Source of the DNA: Epiperipatus broadwayi
Taxonomy: Eukaryota > Onychophora > Udeonychophora > Euonychophora > Peripatidae
Direction of reading: 5' to 3'
Assembly (NCBI GenBank): GCA_028023455.1
Contig: JAQFVV010000152.1
Span: 2,606,001 to 2,670,000 of the forward strand
DNA length: 64,000 nucleotides
Shown: piece after piece, positions 36,000 through 48,709 of the stretch
How positions within the stretch are numbered: position 1 is the stretch's first letter
How the letters are laid out: every line of letters starts with the position of its first letter
The notes under the pieces: model-generated
The model's database searches: none
Told to the model about the DNA's origin: nothing
What the model saw: only the letters and a program-made list of their open reading frames with translations
Position numbers and translations under genes: made by a program

Positions 36000-37247
36000 G
36001 AGAGAACCATCCTTTTTATTTTGATTACCTTGTCACACGGCAAAGTAATGATGTAGAGGATCATCACATTATTGTTGAAACTATTGAACATGATCAGAAA
36101 ATCTTAGGAAAAGAGGGTGAAATTGAGGCAGAGATCACTCAAGACAAGAAGACAAAGAGTATCACAAGAAAATGAATTTGTCACCAAAACAACCTGGAAG
36201 TTTGAACTGCATGACCAATCCACTTTCGGATAATGCGGTAATTGATCTAGATTATAAATATCAGAAGTTCAAAGAAGGATGGCCAGATAATGCTTCCACA
36301 TACCAAGTGAAGCTAAGCTCACATGACTCCTTGGTTAACATTGAGTTAAATGATGAACCCATGAGTGTCTAGATGACCTTGCATCCTGAAGATATGATGG
36401 AATACATGGAAATGGATATGATGACAAAGAAATGGGATATAGACTTGGTATTATCCCATGCATTCATACTTACCAACAAAGCAAAGTAAAAGTATTATCT
36501 AGGCACGCTGTTCATGATTTAAATGACAACCATCAGATTGAAGCAATGTTAATTCAGAGGACTAACACAAAAGAAGGTTGTCACAATAGGCAGTCTAAAT
36601 TTAAAGACATTTATGATCATAATAACCATATCCAGAGAAAACTTAGCTATTCAAAGAATTATTATAGAAGAAAACTGCCTCATTATGAAACCTAATTGCG
36701 ATAAAGCAAATGAAACAAATACATTTGGTCACCTTAAGTGTAGATTATGGCTCAGGAAATTGCTTCATAATAAAAAGGGTGCCTAACTCATAAAGAGTTA
36801 TCAAGTGATAATGGAAAACAACCATATTATACAGCAGTAGCCAGAAAAGTTCCCAGTACCATAAGTTATGCAACACATATGAAGCTCCGTTTACATTCAT
36901 TAGGTGAATGGTTGATGCCTGAAGAAAAAAAAGGCATGTATCAAGAGATGGACTTCAGAAATTTGTAGACTTGGGATATGAAAATGGACTTTATTAATAA
37001 TTGAACCCACTAAGATGATTTTCCAAAGGAAAAAATTAAGTCAATGTATATATGTAAAGTAACTGACAGTGACATGGACATTATAAGACAATATTGAAAG
37101 CCAACTAGAGCAAAAGAAGAATGTGCACACATGTGTACTAAGATATAAATGATGAGCCAAACAGGATGTAAGCCAAATAAACAACTCAATAGTGCTATGA
37201 GACACCAATACTATTTGTAAAAATATAGACCCGCAGTGCAACACATA
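36000..37247 (+). pseudogene. Decayed middle part of the LTR element, pol not recognisable
   Basis: Short open stretches (36172-36372 and 36432-36695) lie among many stops. I could not find convincing protease or reverse transcriptase motifs. The interior between gag and integrase end is too short for a full gypsy pol, so much of pol has probably been deleted. Confidence 0.4.
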
Positions 37248-37545
37248 AACACAAATCCAGAAATGGTAATACAAAAAGCCCATCAATGAATGATTATCAA
37301 AGCAAAACAAAGGAATAAAAATGAAAGAAACACACAGTTTTAAAGTAGATGATAAAGTATTAATAAAGACTTCTCATGTAAGCAGACTTTGTGAAAATAA
37401 ATATCAAAAATTCTACTTGCAATATGAAGGACTTTATATTATCATAAAACAAGCAGGTCCTAACACTTTTTGGGTAGATGTAAAGGGGAAATGAGAGGCA
37501 TGTATAATGCCAGAATCTTAAAACCTTATTGTGGTCAATCAATTT
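37248..37545 (+). pseudogene. Gypsy integrase C-terminal domain remnant
   Basis: With two stop codons read through, the translation runs from 'HTNPEMVIQKAHQ' through 'FKVDDKVLIKT' to 'KFYLQYEGLYIIIKQAGPNT' and 'RILKPY'. These are the hallmarks of the integrase C-terminal DNA-binding domain (F-VGD-VL, KF--LYEGPY-I, N--LKPY) of Ty3/gypsy elements. The catalytic D,D,E core is not visible. Confidence 0.65.
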
Positions 37546-38175
37546 AATTATATGGTTATTGCTTTCGACTTAGACTAGATATAAAGGATTAGAAAGAGTG
37601 ATGGTGGATGAAAGATAGAAGTGAGAAATAATTTATTTTTTAAAAAATATGCACAAGTAGGACAATGATAATTATATCATATTTATGAGGGTATGCTTTA
37701 GCAGGTAGTCTAAGACACTTGCTGAGATATCTTAGGACATACCAAGGTTCCTTTTATGAGTCAATCCACATGTGATGATGGACACTCTGGGTTTAAGTAA
37801 TCCTCAGAATCTGATATGCCTCTGAAAGAGCAGGATAGAGGGTACTAAAGAAAGTTATGTTATCTTTGACAGAAACACATTATTGGTATGATCCAAACCA
37901 TAAAAGAAAAGAGGGCATATGTTAAATTCTCACATAAGTTAAGGCTAATCAATGAGAGAAGAAAACTGTAAAGGGGGATCAAATAAAGAGATTAGAGAGG
38001 TTTTAGAAGATAGATCTCATAACTTTTCATAATCAAAGGAATTAAACTGAGAGAGTGCAAACTTATCTGCGCTTTATAAAAATAATCAAAGGAAATAAAA
38101 AATAGTATGCCAAATATGGACCCATCCACTCAGTGAGAATAAAATTTTAATCTCTAAGTAAAATTTTAGTCTTGT

Positions 38176-38189
38176 AAGGGAAGGGGAGT
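38176..38189 (+). promoter_or_regulatory. Polypurine tract
   Basis: The sequence 'aagggaaggggag' lies directly before the 3' LTR start. In LTR elements this RNase H-resistant stretch primes plus-strand DNA synthesis. Location and composition fit exactly. Confidence 0.75.
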
Positions 38190-38525
38190 TGTGAGGGTAT
38201 CAAATTTGTACCCTCAACAATCTTTATCTACGTGTAATAATAGGTAATGTGTAGTCACAATCTATGCCTTGCCAAAGGAATGTAAGTTTGCTAAGCTGCT
38301 ATTCATCAAATCAAAATTCATAAATAAATATATGGTAACTAATTATTAAGTCAAGCATTACTCTATTTCACATATATATTAAATTATAGCTAAACTATTG
38401 AAGTAAAGAATGATTGACATTTAGAGAAATTTATGTAAATATATATGTATAACAATGATTGACTTGTGTTTTATATTTTTATACGTCACAAAACACGACT
38501 AAATGATGACCCAAATTATATTGAA

Positions 38526-39077
38526 CTAATTATGATGATTGAGGTCAAGTATTATGCTAAGTAACCTAGGATGGGAATAAAATAATGGCATGTAACGATA
38601 TTTCTTGAATTGATTATTGCAATATGAGTACCGACAACAATAGATATTAACAGCATGTGAAAAGGAAACCCAAGGGAGACGCCAACAATGCAGACTAAAA
38701 AAAAAAAGGGAATTCAAACTGGCGTTCTTGGAAAAAACTATATGTTCGCCAAGGAAAACCAACTCGAAAAAACCCAAAAACCATAATTCGAACATTGTAC
38801 AAGATGGACATTTTTGTCTGAACGCGTATGTAGTATGTATATAAAATGAATTTTTATATAGAAGAGTATAAATACATTGAATAATTTGTTTCTGTGTTGG
38901 TAAAAATAATAAATGAGTAATTGGAACAATTGAATTAATATTATTTTTGTTTTGAAGAATGGTAAATTTATGAAACAAATTGAATGATAAATCTGAAGTG
39001 AAATATAGGATAAAGTGCACACACAGAAAATAAGTTAATATGTATATAACCAACAAAGCGGACAATTGAAGAATCAT
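38526..39077 (-). CDS. Antisense LTR reading frame, 183 codons, 3' LTR copy
   Basis: This is the homologue of the frame at 31267-31818. The start reads 'MILQLSALLVIYILTYFL', with the same central 'KCPSCTMFE' and the same tail region 'YSHPRLLS'. Relative to the 5' copy, two net deletions of six bases (near 38698 and 38770) keep the frame open. No known family was recognised. Confidence 0.3.
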   Translation of the reverse strand: MILQLSALLVIYILTYFLCVHFILYFTSDLSFNLFHKFTILQNKNNINSIVPITHLLFLPTQKQIIQCIYTLLYKNSFYIHTTYAFRQKCPSCTMFELWFLGFFELVFLGEHIVFSKNASLNSLFFFSLHCWRLPWVSFSHAVNIYCCRYSYCNNQFKKYRYMPLFYSHPRLLSIILDLNHHN

Positions 39078-40418
39078 ACTTTATTACACAGAAAATTTCT
39101 TCAAATTTTTTTATGTTGAAAACCGCAAATAACTGAAAATTTTATATACTATTGTGCTAATACAGTGATGGTGGGGTAAACAAATTAATGTCATCAGTGG
39201 AATCATTAACCTTATAAATCATGCTAAACTAAGAGTCATTGTCTAGAACCTTAGTGGCTAATAGACTTTTTTCACGTAAAATGGAACATCTGCATGAAGA
39301 TTGGAAGGAAATAACAGATTTCTAATGCAGGAGCAGAGTGCGTGAAGCATGCAAACTTTAACCTAATAGGGACTCGGTTAACTCATCTAATTTTAATTCT
39401 TGATTCAAGATATATCTTACTACAGTTTTTTTTAAATTTATTGTTAGATTAACTTGTATATATGATTTTTTTTAAAAATTTTATTCTTATCCTCGGGAGC
39501 ATAAATACTTTGGTTCAAATTTTTCAAATAGTTCAATTGTAGAAAACTCAAGAAGAGCGGGTAGGGAAGGTTCAGTTTAGTAGAAACTTTTTTTAAAAAA
39601 TAAATTTTAGGTGTAAATTCCTTCCTCAGTATTCAATCTGCGTTGGTGATCATAACCTTTTAACTGGAGACAAAGGTAAGAGTTCTATTTATTCTATGTT
39701 AACATTTATATACACTGACTAAAAAGAAAAAAAAATTATCTGTTTGTTGTTTGTTTAAATAATATTTATTATTTAAATATTCTCTGGCATAAATGACTAA
39801 CACTCTGAATGAATTTTCCTTGCTATCATATGAATTATTTATGACATGATGACAAGAAGGAGAGGGGGGAGGATGTCAGTTGTATTATTTCATAAACCCC
39901 ATGTCGAATCGATGCTCTTAACAGTAATAGTTTAAATTAAGTAATAATAGCCAAATTTATAAAAGTATAATTATTATATTTTATTGACTTTATATAATTT
40001 TTTTTGTATATATACTACTATTATTCTGTTCACGAAATGTCTCTGAGAAACTTCTATCATAGGGAGATGGGTAGATAACTCAAAATTATTATACTAAGTA
40101 TGATAGATGTTAATCGTTGATATTTGAACTGCTGGTACATAAGTATATTTTTGCTTTCTCTACACTTGTAAATATTGTTTCATTTTTTTTTTTTATTCAT
40201 TTAAGAATTTTTGTTTTTATATATGTGTGGATTAGCTAAATAAATGTTTTAAAGTATGTTAAATTGATAAAGTCTCTGGTTTATTATAACATCATTGCAT
40301 TTACCAATAAAACCTTCCTTAAATATGTATATACACAGATACTTATCGTCAGTCTATAGTTAACTTAAGGAAATGTTAGATGAATGTAATATGTTAGGGT
40401 AGTGTTTGGTAATGTAAC

Positions 40419-40601
40419 TCAGATGATCAGTTTGCATATGTGCATCCCTATTAATGGAGTCGAAGGCGAATTCTCCCTGAGTTCGAATTCTGTGGTATAA
40501 TGGGACCAAGAGTGGGGTGAGATAGGGATGAACCGACCCAAATTGTATTTAGGTTTAATACAGATGTTGTGAGAGGTTCTTGTGGAAGCAGGTGCAATCA
40601 T
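40419..40601 (-). CDS. Antisense LTR short reading frame, 60 codons, 3' LTR copy
   Basis: Counterpart of 33832-34014, again 60 codons. Shared blocks are 'APASTRTSH', 'YTTEFELRENSPST' and 'GMHIC'. Function is unknown and it may be chance. Confidence 0.25.
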   Translation of the reverse strand: MIAPASTRTSHNICIKPKYNLGRFIPISPHSWSHYTTEFELRENSPSTPLIGMHICKLII

Positions 40602-40715
40602 GGGTCATGTACTTTATCACAGGATCGCCAGCATCCTACCTGAAGACCCAAAGTCTGACCGTAGTAAGATATGGCTCCCTCTTATGATGTCATCACCTGG
40701 ATCATTACAATATAT

Positions 40716-43700
40716 TATGCTATGTTACATACAAGTAATAAAGATAGTTATATAATATTAAAAATGCATTTTCTTCTTTCTAATACCTTCATTAATACTA
40801 AAAAATAAAATCTTACTTTAATCATATATGTATTTTAGCTTTAGATACCCTTATTTTAATACTTTCCTTGTCTTCTAGAAGATTTTATAAGTCCTCATTA
40901 GGTTTTTTTTAGATGGTCATCTCTGGTGATTTCCTTATCATTTCCTTGATTTGCTGGTAACATTTCTGATGGAATTTTAAAGGCATTGAAATAGCTGAAT
41001 ACGGCTTCTCTTCATTTATATACTTTTCTTTCACTTAGTTGTAAGTTTGGAATTAGGCATAAATATCTTGGGAAGGATAAGTAACATTTTTATAAGCACA
41101 CAAGATGGCAAGTAATGGCAGATATACTTGATGATATCTAGCCCAGAATTGTGCTTTCAAATTGTTCTCTTGATTTTCATGCTTCAGAAGGTGAATGAGA
41201 CTTTTCTTTCATCCAGAATTGCTAGTAATTCTGATTACAGACCAGTGTTTGCCAGTTTGTGATTCTTTAACATGCTGTCTAAATTGATAATCAGTTAACG
41301 TAACTGATAAGGAGTTATTAAATCAATCCATCTAGCTTGTCTTAACCATTTTCACTTATCTCATTTCCTGTTTATTAATTTAACAAAAGTAGTTTTTTTA
41401 ACATTCTTAATATAGAAGATTAATTCTAAATCTGCCTCAAAAATGCTTTTAGATAACCATATGTCACCTTCATTAATTAATGTTTTTTTTTTTTTTAAGG
41501 ATTAATTAACATTTAGAAATGAATTTTCAACATTGTTTTTTTTAATAATATCTGACTTATCCATAAGTTTTTTAATTACAAAATATGGAGTCATGCAGTG
41601 TCTATATTTGCTAAAATTTTCTACTTATTTAAAAATAATAAAACAATTGCTTTTCTCAAACATACCCAATAAACATAAATACATACAAGCAGTCTCTACC
41701 TAAACAATATCAATAACAACCTCAATCTGTTGTCAATAAAGTTGAATATATACATATTTTCCATTTGAGACTAATTCATATTAAAGAGAAACATTCATGA
41801 GATTTTTAGTTAATAGTGTTATATCATGGGGTGGGGGGGGTATTCCAATAAATCTATATAAAATATGAGAATTAATTATAATTCCTCTTACTTATATCAT
41901 TTTACAGTTTTCTTCTGTCCCTCCTACTCTGCTTTAAAACACACGCCACTTGGCAGCACAGTATATATATTATACCAATCAGTTTTAATATGTCACTTAT
42001 CACTGAATTTATTTTTCCAGTAGTGTAAAATACATTTGTATGTATATACTATATCAGATAATAGTCATTCTTTATGAAGTATTAATTTACATAAAAAAGG
42101 GAAGTGAAATGGTTGGATTTTAAAGCTGATTTTCATTAGTTTAGTGCCATCTAAAATTTTTTAGAGAACTACATAGATATCCATGTACAATGTCCTTATC
42201 ATTTATGTTTAGCCTGAACTGATTTCTTGGTTTTCATGAGGATAGTTTCATCTCCACCTCAAACTATACACAACAATTTTTAAAAGTTTATACATTTTAT
42301 TAACATGTTGGTGTTGAATAAGATACATATAATTGCAATTAGCACATTCTGTAATATATCATTTTCACTCAATGTACTATGTCCTTAATCCACTTATATT
42401 TTCATTATCTCCAATTGATTTGGCTTTTATTTTCAATATATTTCTTAAAATATTCCATGAAAGGTGTGTACTGACTGAACAGGAGATATATTCACATTTA
42501 TTCTTTTAACCATATTTAGTTATAAGTCATATTAATGTCTTGTAAATATGAAAAACTTATAACCTTTACTATCAATGGTATTTTATTATCTTTTGATGTG
42601 GAAATAATTTATTAAAATGATTATGTGTTAATGATTAAACCCACCATAATATAACCAAATATTAATGGTTAAATCTTTAAATATGTGAACTCTTCCTATT
42701 CTTGTATCAAAATTTCCATGTTCTCAGAAGATCGATTTAGAAACACTAAACTTTAAATGATTTTTATATATGTATTATAACTTCAAACAACAGTTTATGT
42801 ACTTTATATATAACTTCAAATAATCATATTATTATTACTACTTAATTCAATAAACTTCTTAAAACTAAGTGGCATAAGTTCCACACACATAAATATTTTT
42901 TAATCATTGAATTCTAAATCTCAACAATATATTCTCCTGCCTTTTCAAATAAATATTTTATTAATCATTGAATACTAACGTCATTCTATCATAATATTTT
43001 ATTTCTATAAATTAATATATTCTCATTATCAATTCTATTCTGAAATGAGTACACACTTAAATCCTTCTTGCCTTCACTTTTGTATATAAAAATAAAACAA
43101 TAGTCAATAATGCAAACATTAAATCTTTTATTCTACAACATTTTAATTTGCCTAAGATATATATGATTGTTTATTTAAATTTCACAATTAAAAAAAAAAT
43201 CTACAAATATATATCAAACCAAGATCTGCACATATACTTATGTCTTGCATAATTTTTCAATTAATATATTTTTTTTAAAATCTTAAATCATTTCTTGATA
43301 ATTTTCTACGACATCCACACAATTCATTTAAACATATTTTCTTTTTATATTTTAAAAACTGGATGATTGTTCAAACAAGCTTAACTTTTTCTTCTTTTAA
43401 AATACATCATTTAAAAATCATCTAATAAAAACTTTTTTTTTTAATCTCTTAAGTTAACCTTTAAAAAAAAAAATTAAAAAAATAGTTGAAAAAAAAATCT
43501 TTACATAAAAATATATAATGCCATATAAATAAATACTTTTGCATAAATAAAGAACATTAATATTCCTATGAAATATAAAGATTTTTTTTCATTGTGATCT
43601 TTAAAAAGCACTTAATTAATCCAGTTCATATAGAGTTTTTAATCAAGTTCCGACAGAAATATAAACAACATATTTTTTGAGCATTGATATATATATATAT

Positions 43701-45079
43701 GTAGTTGATTTGCTAACAATTTTCTCAATGATATTTTATCTCTTCTTTAAGTAATAATGAAGTTTCACATTTCTATATAAAATGAAAATCATTTTCATTC
43801 CAATTTGTAATAATTAGAGCATTTTATCTTGATAATAAAGTCTTTTAGCTTAGATTTATCTGTTAGTATTAATGCTTAGCATCCATGAGGTAGAAAATCT
43901 GCATTGTGTAGATTTGGCACTAGGAACCTAATTAATGGTATTCCTCAGAAATTTTGGAGGAATTAAAGCTTTTTTTTACCTTTCCATATTTAAATGGCTG
44001 CCACTAATAAAAATTTTTACATTTATTATTTGATTAAATAAATGTAAAATTGTTAGACTTATTTCTTGACATAAAGAATACTGTTCTCACATTCCTTCAC
44101 AAAGTAATCAACCTCATATATATATATTTATATGTCAAGGTGTCAGCCAGGAAGAATTTCTTATATTTTCTGGTCCTGTATTCTCATTTTTTCACTATTT
44201 ATACAATCTTTTATCAAAATTCTTTTTGATTACATAGTATTTTATGTAATGAATCAAAACATAACTAAGTATAAAATATTTTTTTAATTAATTAAATCAA
44301 AAACAAACATAAAGGATTTTCATTTTATCCTGTCTATAATTAAAACCATTTTGTATTATCCTAATAGTTAAATTAATCTATAATACCAATTTTTGATATA
44401 AACAATTACTTAGTTCTCTTACTTCCTCCCCCTCTCTCATACAATATACATGAGATATAAAAAAATGCATTTTTTTTTCTGTATATTTATAAAATTAATT
44501 TTTACTAGAGTAATTAGTGCATAATCCAAATAATCCATCTTAATCTAAAAATAACTTTTATTTATAAGAGAAAAAATCTCAAGTTTTTTTTCTTTTTAAA
44601 TATTGAATAAATAAAAAAAAAATGAAATTAGTTTTATTTTTTTTTTAAATCAATAAGTTTATATAAAATGTTCTTTATGCATATATATTGTGTCACTACA
44701 AATTGACACTATCTATAAACTTTCAAAGATTACTAAAATTATGATGACTGGTATGGACACCACTAAACATATAGTTTAGCACTTCAACGATCAAAGTGAT
44801 AATTTATTTACTTTAGCAGTCATCTAATAAATTTAAAAATGTAATCTTACATGGACTTAAATAATTAAACTATATGTTCTTACTAGTTGACATAATAGGT
44901 GTTATTGATAAAACTAAATTAAAACAAAGGCACTCAAGAATGACTTTAAATATTTATTTTATTCAGTTTCCTTACTATGTTCCCATTTCTTCTATAGCAT
45001 TCTAAACTGACTTGATTTATATGAGACAAAATACAAGTGAAAATTTAAACTCAATTTTTATCATTTTAAATATGACCAA
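40716..45079. other. AT-rich DNA, no gene seen
   Basis: Long tracts of A and T (for example 43420-43500), a G-run near 41828-41840 and small TA runs are present. No coding exon, RNA gene or clear transposon was recognised. Confidence 0.45.
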
Positions 45080-46000
45080 AAATTTAACATATATTGTTTC
45101 CCTGAGGGAACATGCACCGTCACAAATCCTATCAATGACAGTAGTCCAAATTGATGTGGAAACCCTGTCCAAATAGATGTGAAACTCTAGGGTGGGTTAC
45201 TATAAGAGAGTGCAGTATTGCAACACTCATACCCTCTCACTTCTACGTTAATTCAAACCTTAAGTATGGCACAAGTGTCTGCTGTTTGCTTGTGACTGTC
45301 TAGCATCTATTTCAAACACCATATTCTGTCATAATGTTCCTGTGTTTATATGGACGGAATTATTAACTGAAACCTCCCAATTCCCGTTGACTTTCAAGAT
45401 CGAGCTATTAACATTTTGGGGAATCTAATCTTATTCTTACATTTGAATATAACAAATATGCATAAAAAATATACATAAATAAAAACATTTAAGTAACCTA
45501 TCACCATACCCCCCCCCCATTTCTATTTAATTCAAATAATATGACAAAATCCCCATTAACAGTCAGTCCTACACCCCATTGTTGAAACTTTTCTATATAC
45601 TACTATCTCAGTCAATGGAATCTAGAATTTTATTACGCTAATTGGCATAAAAGTTCACTAAATAACAGTTCAGATTTACCCTTGTCAAACAGATGTTGAA
45701 CTTTCACCAAGCGGGTACTGTCCAGGTTAGATTTTAGTCCAAAACTGCTGTTGTGAATCTCCTTTTTGTCTATTGGTTTCCAAACATGTTCACAGCTAGC
45801 TAGTGGCTTCATCCTTTACTTAATTGGGAATCACTCTTATGGCTCCAGGTGTGGCTTGGAGATGTTTTCCCTGGGATGGAAGTCTTTTGATGTTGACTAG
45901 CCAGAAAACTTTCTCCTGGCAATCTATTATAGCACTTTTTAGAGAAAAAGTCTTGACTGACTGAACAAAAGAAAACTCCATAATTTATGGTTTGCAGACA
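45080..46000. other. Less AT-rich, more complex block upstream of SLX1
   Basis: Base composition here is closer to even than in the flanks, and a few CpGs occur (45118-45410). No domain-bearing frame was found. It could hold a 5' untranslated exon or promoter of SLX1, which begins 2.7 kb downstream, or an old repeat. The sequence does not decide between these. Confidence 0.3.
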
Positions 46001-47057
46001 ATAGGATTTACACTTTGATTTATTTTTAGCTACATTTCAGTACTTCTAATTTTTGTTTGTTTTTGGTCATTTCCTTTTTTTAATTAGTGGATAAAGTTCT
46101 GGTTCAATTAGCGTAATAGATTACAAAATACTTTTCGTATCTCGAGATTCAACAATAGAGTTAATTGCTAAAATCTATACTTTTTTTTCTTTCCAGAACC
46201 TGCGTCTTTCTAAGAATTACAATTTAAAACAAAAACTTTTAGTAAAAAGAAATCTCAAAATCTATTTTTATTTCAAGATTTAATTAATTTGTAAATTAAA
46301 AAAAAAAATCCATCAAAGAAATCCTGATTTCTTTAAAATAAAGAAAAAAAAAACTTTAAAACTGATTTAAACGATTAAAGATAATATGTTGTATATATTG
46401 AACAAAACTACCTTTAACCTAATGACATAACTCAAAATTAAATATATATGTATTTACAGATGAGGTGGCAGAAAAATATATATAGTATTTTGAATCTTTA
46501 TGTTCTATATTTCTAACTTAAATGTACTTTCCAATTATAACTATTCAAGTATCTACTATTACTCCTGCATATTCTTAAGTTTCTGTAATAAAACTACCAT
46601 TTTATTAGACCCATAGTTTTAAAGAATAAAAAAAGAGTATCCAATGCAGTTGAGAAATCTTTCTATTCATATTTTACCACTTATACTTTGTTATTTTTGA
46701 ATCACCTGCAGCTCCCTTTGGATTATTTCTGTGAAGAGTGATCTGCATTAAGATTTTCTGGGATATTTCTAATATCCCAGTTCTCTGATGGGTTCTCTCA
46801 TTGTGAATTTGGCCCATGATTGATTTTTAAATTTGTCTTTGACCTAGGGTAATTATTTTGTCACTATTCTGCTGATGTTGATAGTCTCAGGTCACTTTTT
46901 CCCCACAAGCTCTTGCTGTATGTTGATCATATCAGAATTACTCTGGTCTGTTAAATTTTTTTTTTTGAGACATGAAGAATACTGTTATTACTTCCCTTCA
47001 CAATCAAATTTTCAATTGAACTTTTTGATTAATCAACCACTTTTCTATTTTCTGATA
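46001..47057. other. AT-rich DNA, no gene seen
   Basis: No feature was recognised. An 89-codon plus-strand frame (46875-47144) runs into the tRNA-like insertion and has no domain. Confidence 0.4.
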
Positions 47058-47185
47058 ATATGCTCATTTTTTTTTTTTTCATATGTCAAATGTATTGACC
47101 AGAAAGGAAACCCGGGCCAGCTGCTTGGAAGGCAGTTATGCTAACCGCTAGGCCACCAACGCTTGACCATATGCTCATTTTTTTT
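47058..47185 (-). mobile_element. Retroposed tRNA insertion with target duplications
   Basis: The sequence 'atatgctcattttttt' occurs at 47058-47073 and again at 47169-47184, flanking a roughly 95-bp insert. On the minus strand the insert reads a 6-base leader (GGTCAA), the tRNA-Gly-like body and a short trailer, then the A-rich duplication. This is what LINE-type reverse transcription of a tRNA precursor would leave. Confidence 0.7.
47091..47162 (-). pseudogene. tRNA-Gly (UCC) pseudogene, 72 nt
   Basis: The minus strand begins GCGTTGGTGGCC, has an A-box region around TAGCGGTTAGCA and an anticodon loop CTTCCAA (anticodon UCC), and ends at the discriminator A. The 5' two thirds are near-perfect for animal tRNA-Gly(UCC). 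The T loop is altered (the usual GGTTCGA is GGTTTCC) and the 3' acceptor strand carries several C-to-T and G-to-A changes. These give G-U pairs and a mismatch at the second acceptor pair. It is probably not a functional tRNA. Confidence 0.75.
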
Positions 47186-47524
47186 CCAATTACAAAACCT
47201 TTTATCAAAATTCTTTTATTCTTTGGATTGTGTAGTCTTTTATTTAATTAATAAAAAAATTAACTAAGTATAAATGAATTCTTATTTTTTAGTTAATTTG
47301 TATATAAACCATTTTAACTTCCAAATAATTGTATTAATGTATAAATAATTTTAAATTTAAACAATTACTCTAACTTTTTTTTCTTTCTCTTTTAATGAGA
47401 TTTATTATAAAAATTCTTTTACATATTTTTTTTGTATATTTATAAAAGTAATCTTTACTTAAAGTAATTAGTACATAACCCACTTAATCTATCTTAATCT
47501 AAATTACCTTAATTTATAAGATAT
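47186..47524. other. AT-rich DNA, no gene seen
   Basis: No feature was recognised. Confidence 0.4.
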
Positions 47525-48115
47525 AGAGGATTTGAATTCAGACTTTCACACGACCCTTAACTGTCCATGCTATCTCATACTGCTGATACACATGTCGAAA
47601 AGATAAATAATCACCAATATTTTGTACTAAACCAGCATCCATCAGTTGATCCAGATTACCATCTCCACAGATATATACAATCAATGCTCAGCTTGTATTA
47701 AGATAGCCAATTTTTATACTTTAAGGGACAGGCTTCAATCCACTCCATCCCACAACTCTTCAACCATCCATTTCATTGAAAATCTGATGATTGAATGCTC
47801 AAAGCCCACATTAGTATGAACCTTCTCATCCTACCCTTGTTGACCATAAGTCACTCTGACCCCTCACGTACAGGACATAATCCATTTACATACAAGGGAT
47901 GGGCAGATCTTACAGCACTATATTTTACATATGTGTGAAGATGATAATCTGGACCAACTGACGAGTGTTTTGTTTAGCACGAAATATGAATATTGGTGAT
48001 TATTTATCTTTTCGACATGTGTGTGATCAAGGGTGTCAGTAGTATGAGATAGCATGGATAGTTGAAGGTTGTGTGAAAGTCTAAGTTCAAACTCTCTATA
48101 TATTATATATTGGAG
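47525..48115. repeat. Dispersed repeat family, inverted pair
   Basis: About 47525-47910 is a reverse copy of the family seen at 29370-29770 and in the 5' LTR. About 47935-48115 is a forward partial copy. The outer parts (47530-47672 and 47935-48100) are reverse complements, sharing 'gattatttatcttttcgac' and 'tagtatgagatagcatgg'. The forward copy ends with the B-box-like 'aagttcaaac'. Confidence 0.65.
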
Positions 48116-48709
48116 TGTAGGTATGAAAAAGCCTGTACTGTAGAAAAAAATTATATTTTAATTTATAAGAGGAAAAAAATATATTGAGTGAACAACAAAA
48201 AATCAATATATATATCTTTTAAAAAATCAGTATATCTATAAAAAATATTTTTCATGTGTCCATAAAAACATATACATATAAATAGTATTTTGAATATATT
48301 TCTTCATGTTATAAAAAATTACTACCTTAACTCAAGTGACTTTGATTCTATATTACCAAATATAATTATATTCTAAGCACCTACTATTATTCCTGCCTAT
48401 TCTAAGTTTGTGGCAATGAAACTTATTTCAGTATATATATGTATAATCTATGCCTTTCTAATTCCCACAGCACTTACACCTTGAAATTTATTCAACTCGT
48501 TATAGTAATATTGTAAATGGTTCTCTACTGCTGTGGTCTTGTTAATAAATGGATTGGGTTTTTTTTTTTTAATTATATTCATATATATATATTCATATGT
48601 ATCTTTTAAGCTCTCTGACAGTCTACTTATTGAAAAATATTTTTTTTATTTTTATATTCACTTTAATTTGTAGTATATCAGTTATTACATATATATTTTA
48701 CTATTTTAG
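48116..48709. other. AT-rich DNA directly upstream of SLX1 exon
   Basis: This interval would contain the SLX1 5' untranslated region or an intron in it. The last bases before the ATG, 'tttactattttag', form a plausible splice acceptor, so the start codon may sit at the very beginning of an internal exon. No TATA-type promoter can be singled out in such AT-rich sequence. Confidence 0.35.

Larger units (their letters stand above)
30891..40709 (+). mobile_element. Ty3/gypsy-type LTR retrotransposon with long LTRs
   Basis: The left LTR is 30891-34251 and the right LTR 38190-40709; both start TGTGAGGGTATC and end TTACA. The 6-bp sequence atatat precedes (30885-30890) and follows (40710-40715) the element, a probable though low-complexity target duplication. 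A primer-binding-like site begins TGGTGCTC at 34254. A purine tract (38176-38189, aagggaagggg core) abuts the right LTR. The interior holds a coiled-coil gag-like frame and the end of an integrase. The reading frames are broken, so it cannot move by itself. Confidence 0.85.
38190..40709 (+). repeat. 3' LTR, 2520 bp
   Basis: It starts TGTGAGGG and ends TTACA like the 5' LTR, and lacks the insertion and tandem duplications found there. It gives the ancestral LTR layout. Confidence 0.85.

Noticed and set aside
46875-47144. 89-codon plus-strand open frame
   Set aside because: It runs across poly-T tracts into the antisense of a tRNA pseudogene and has no domain.
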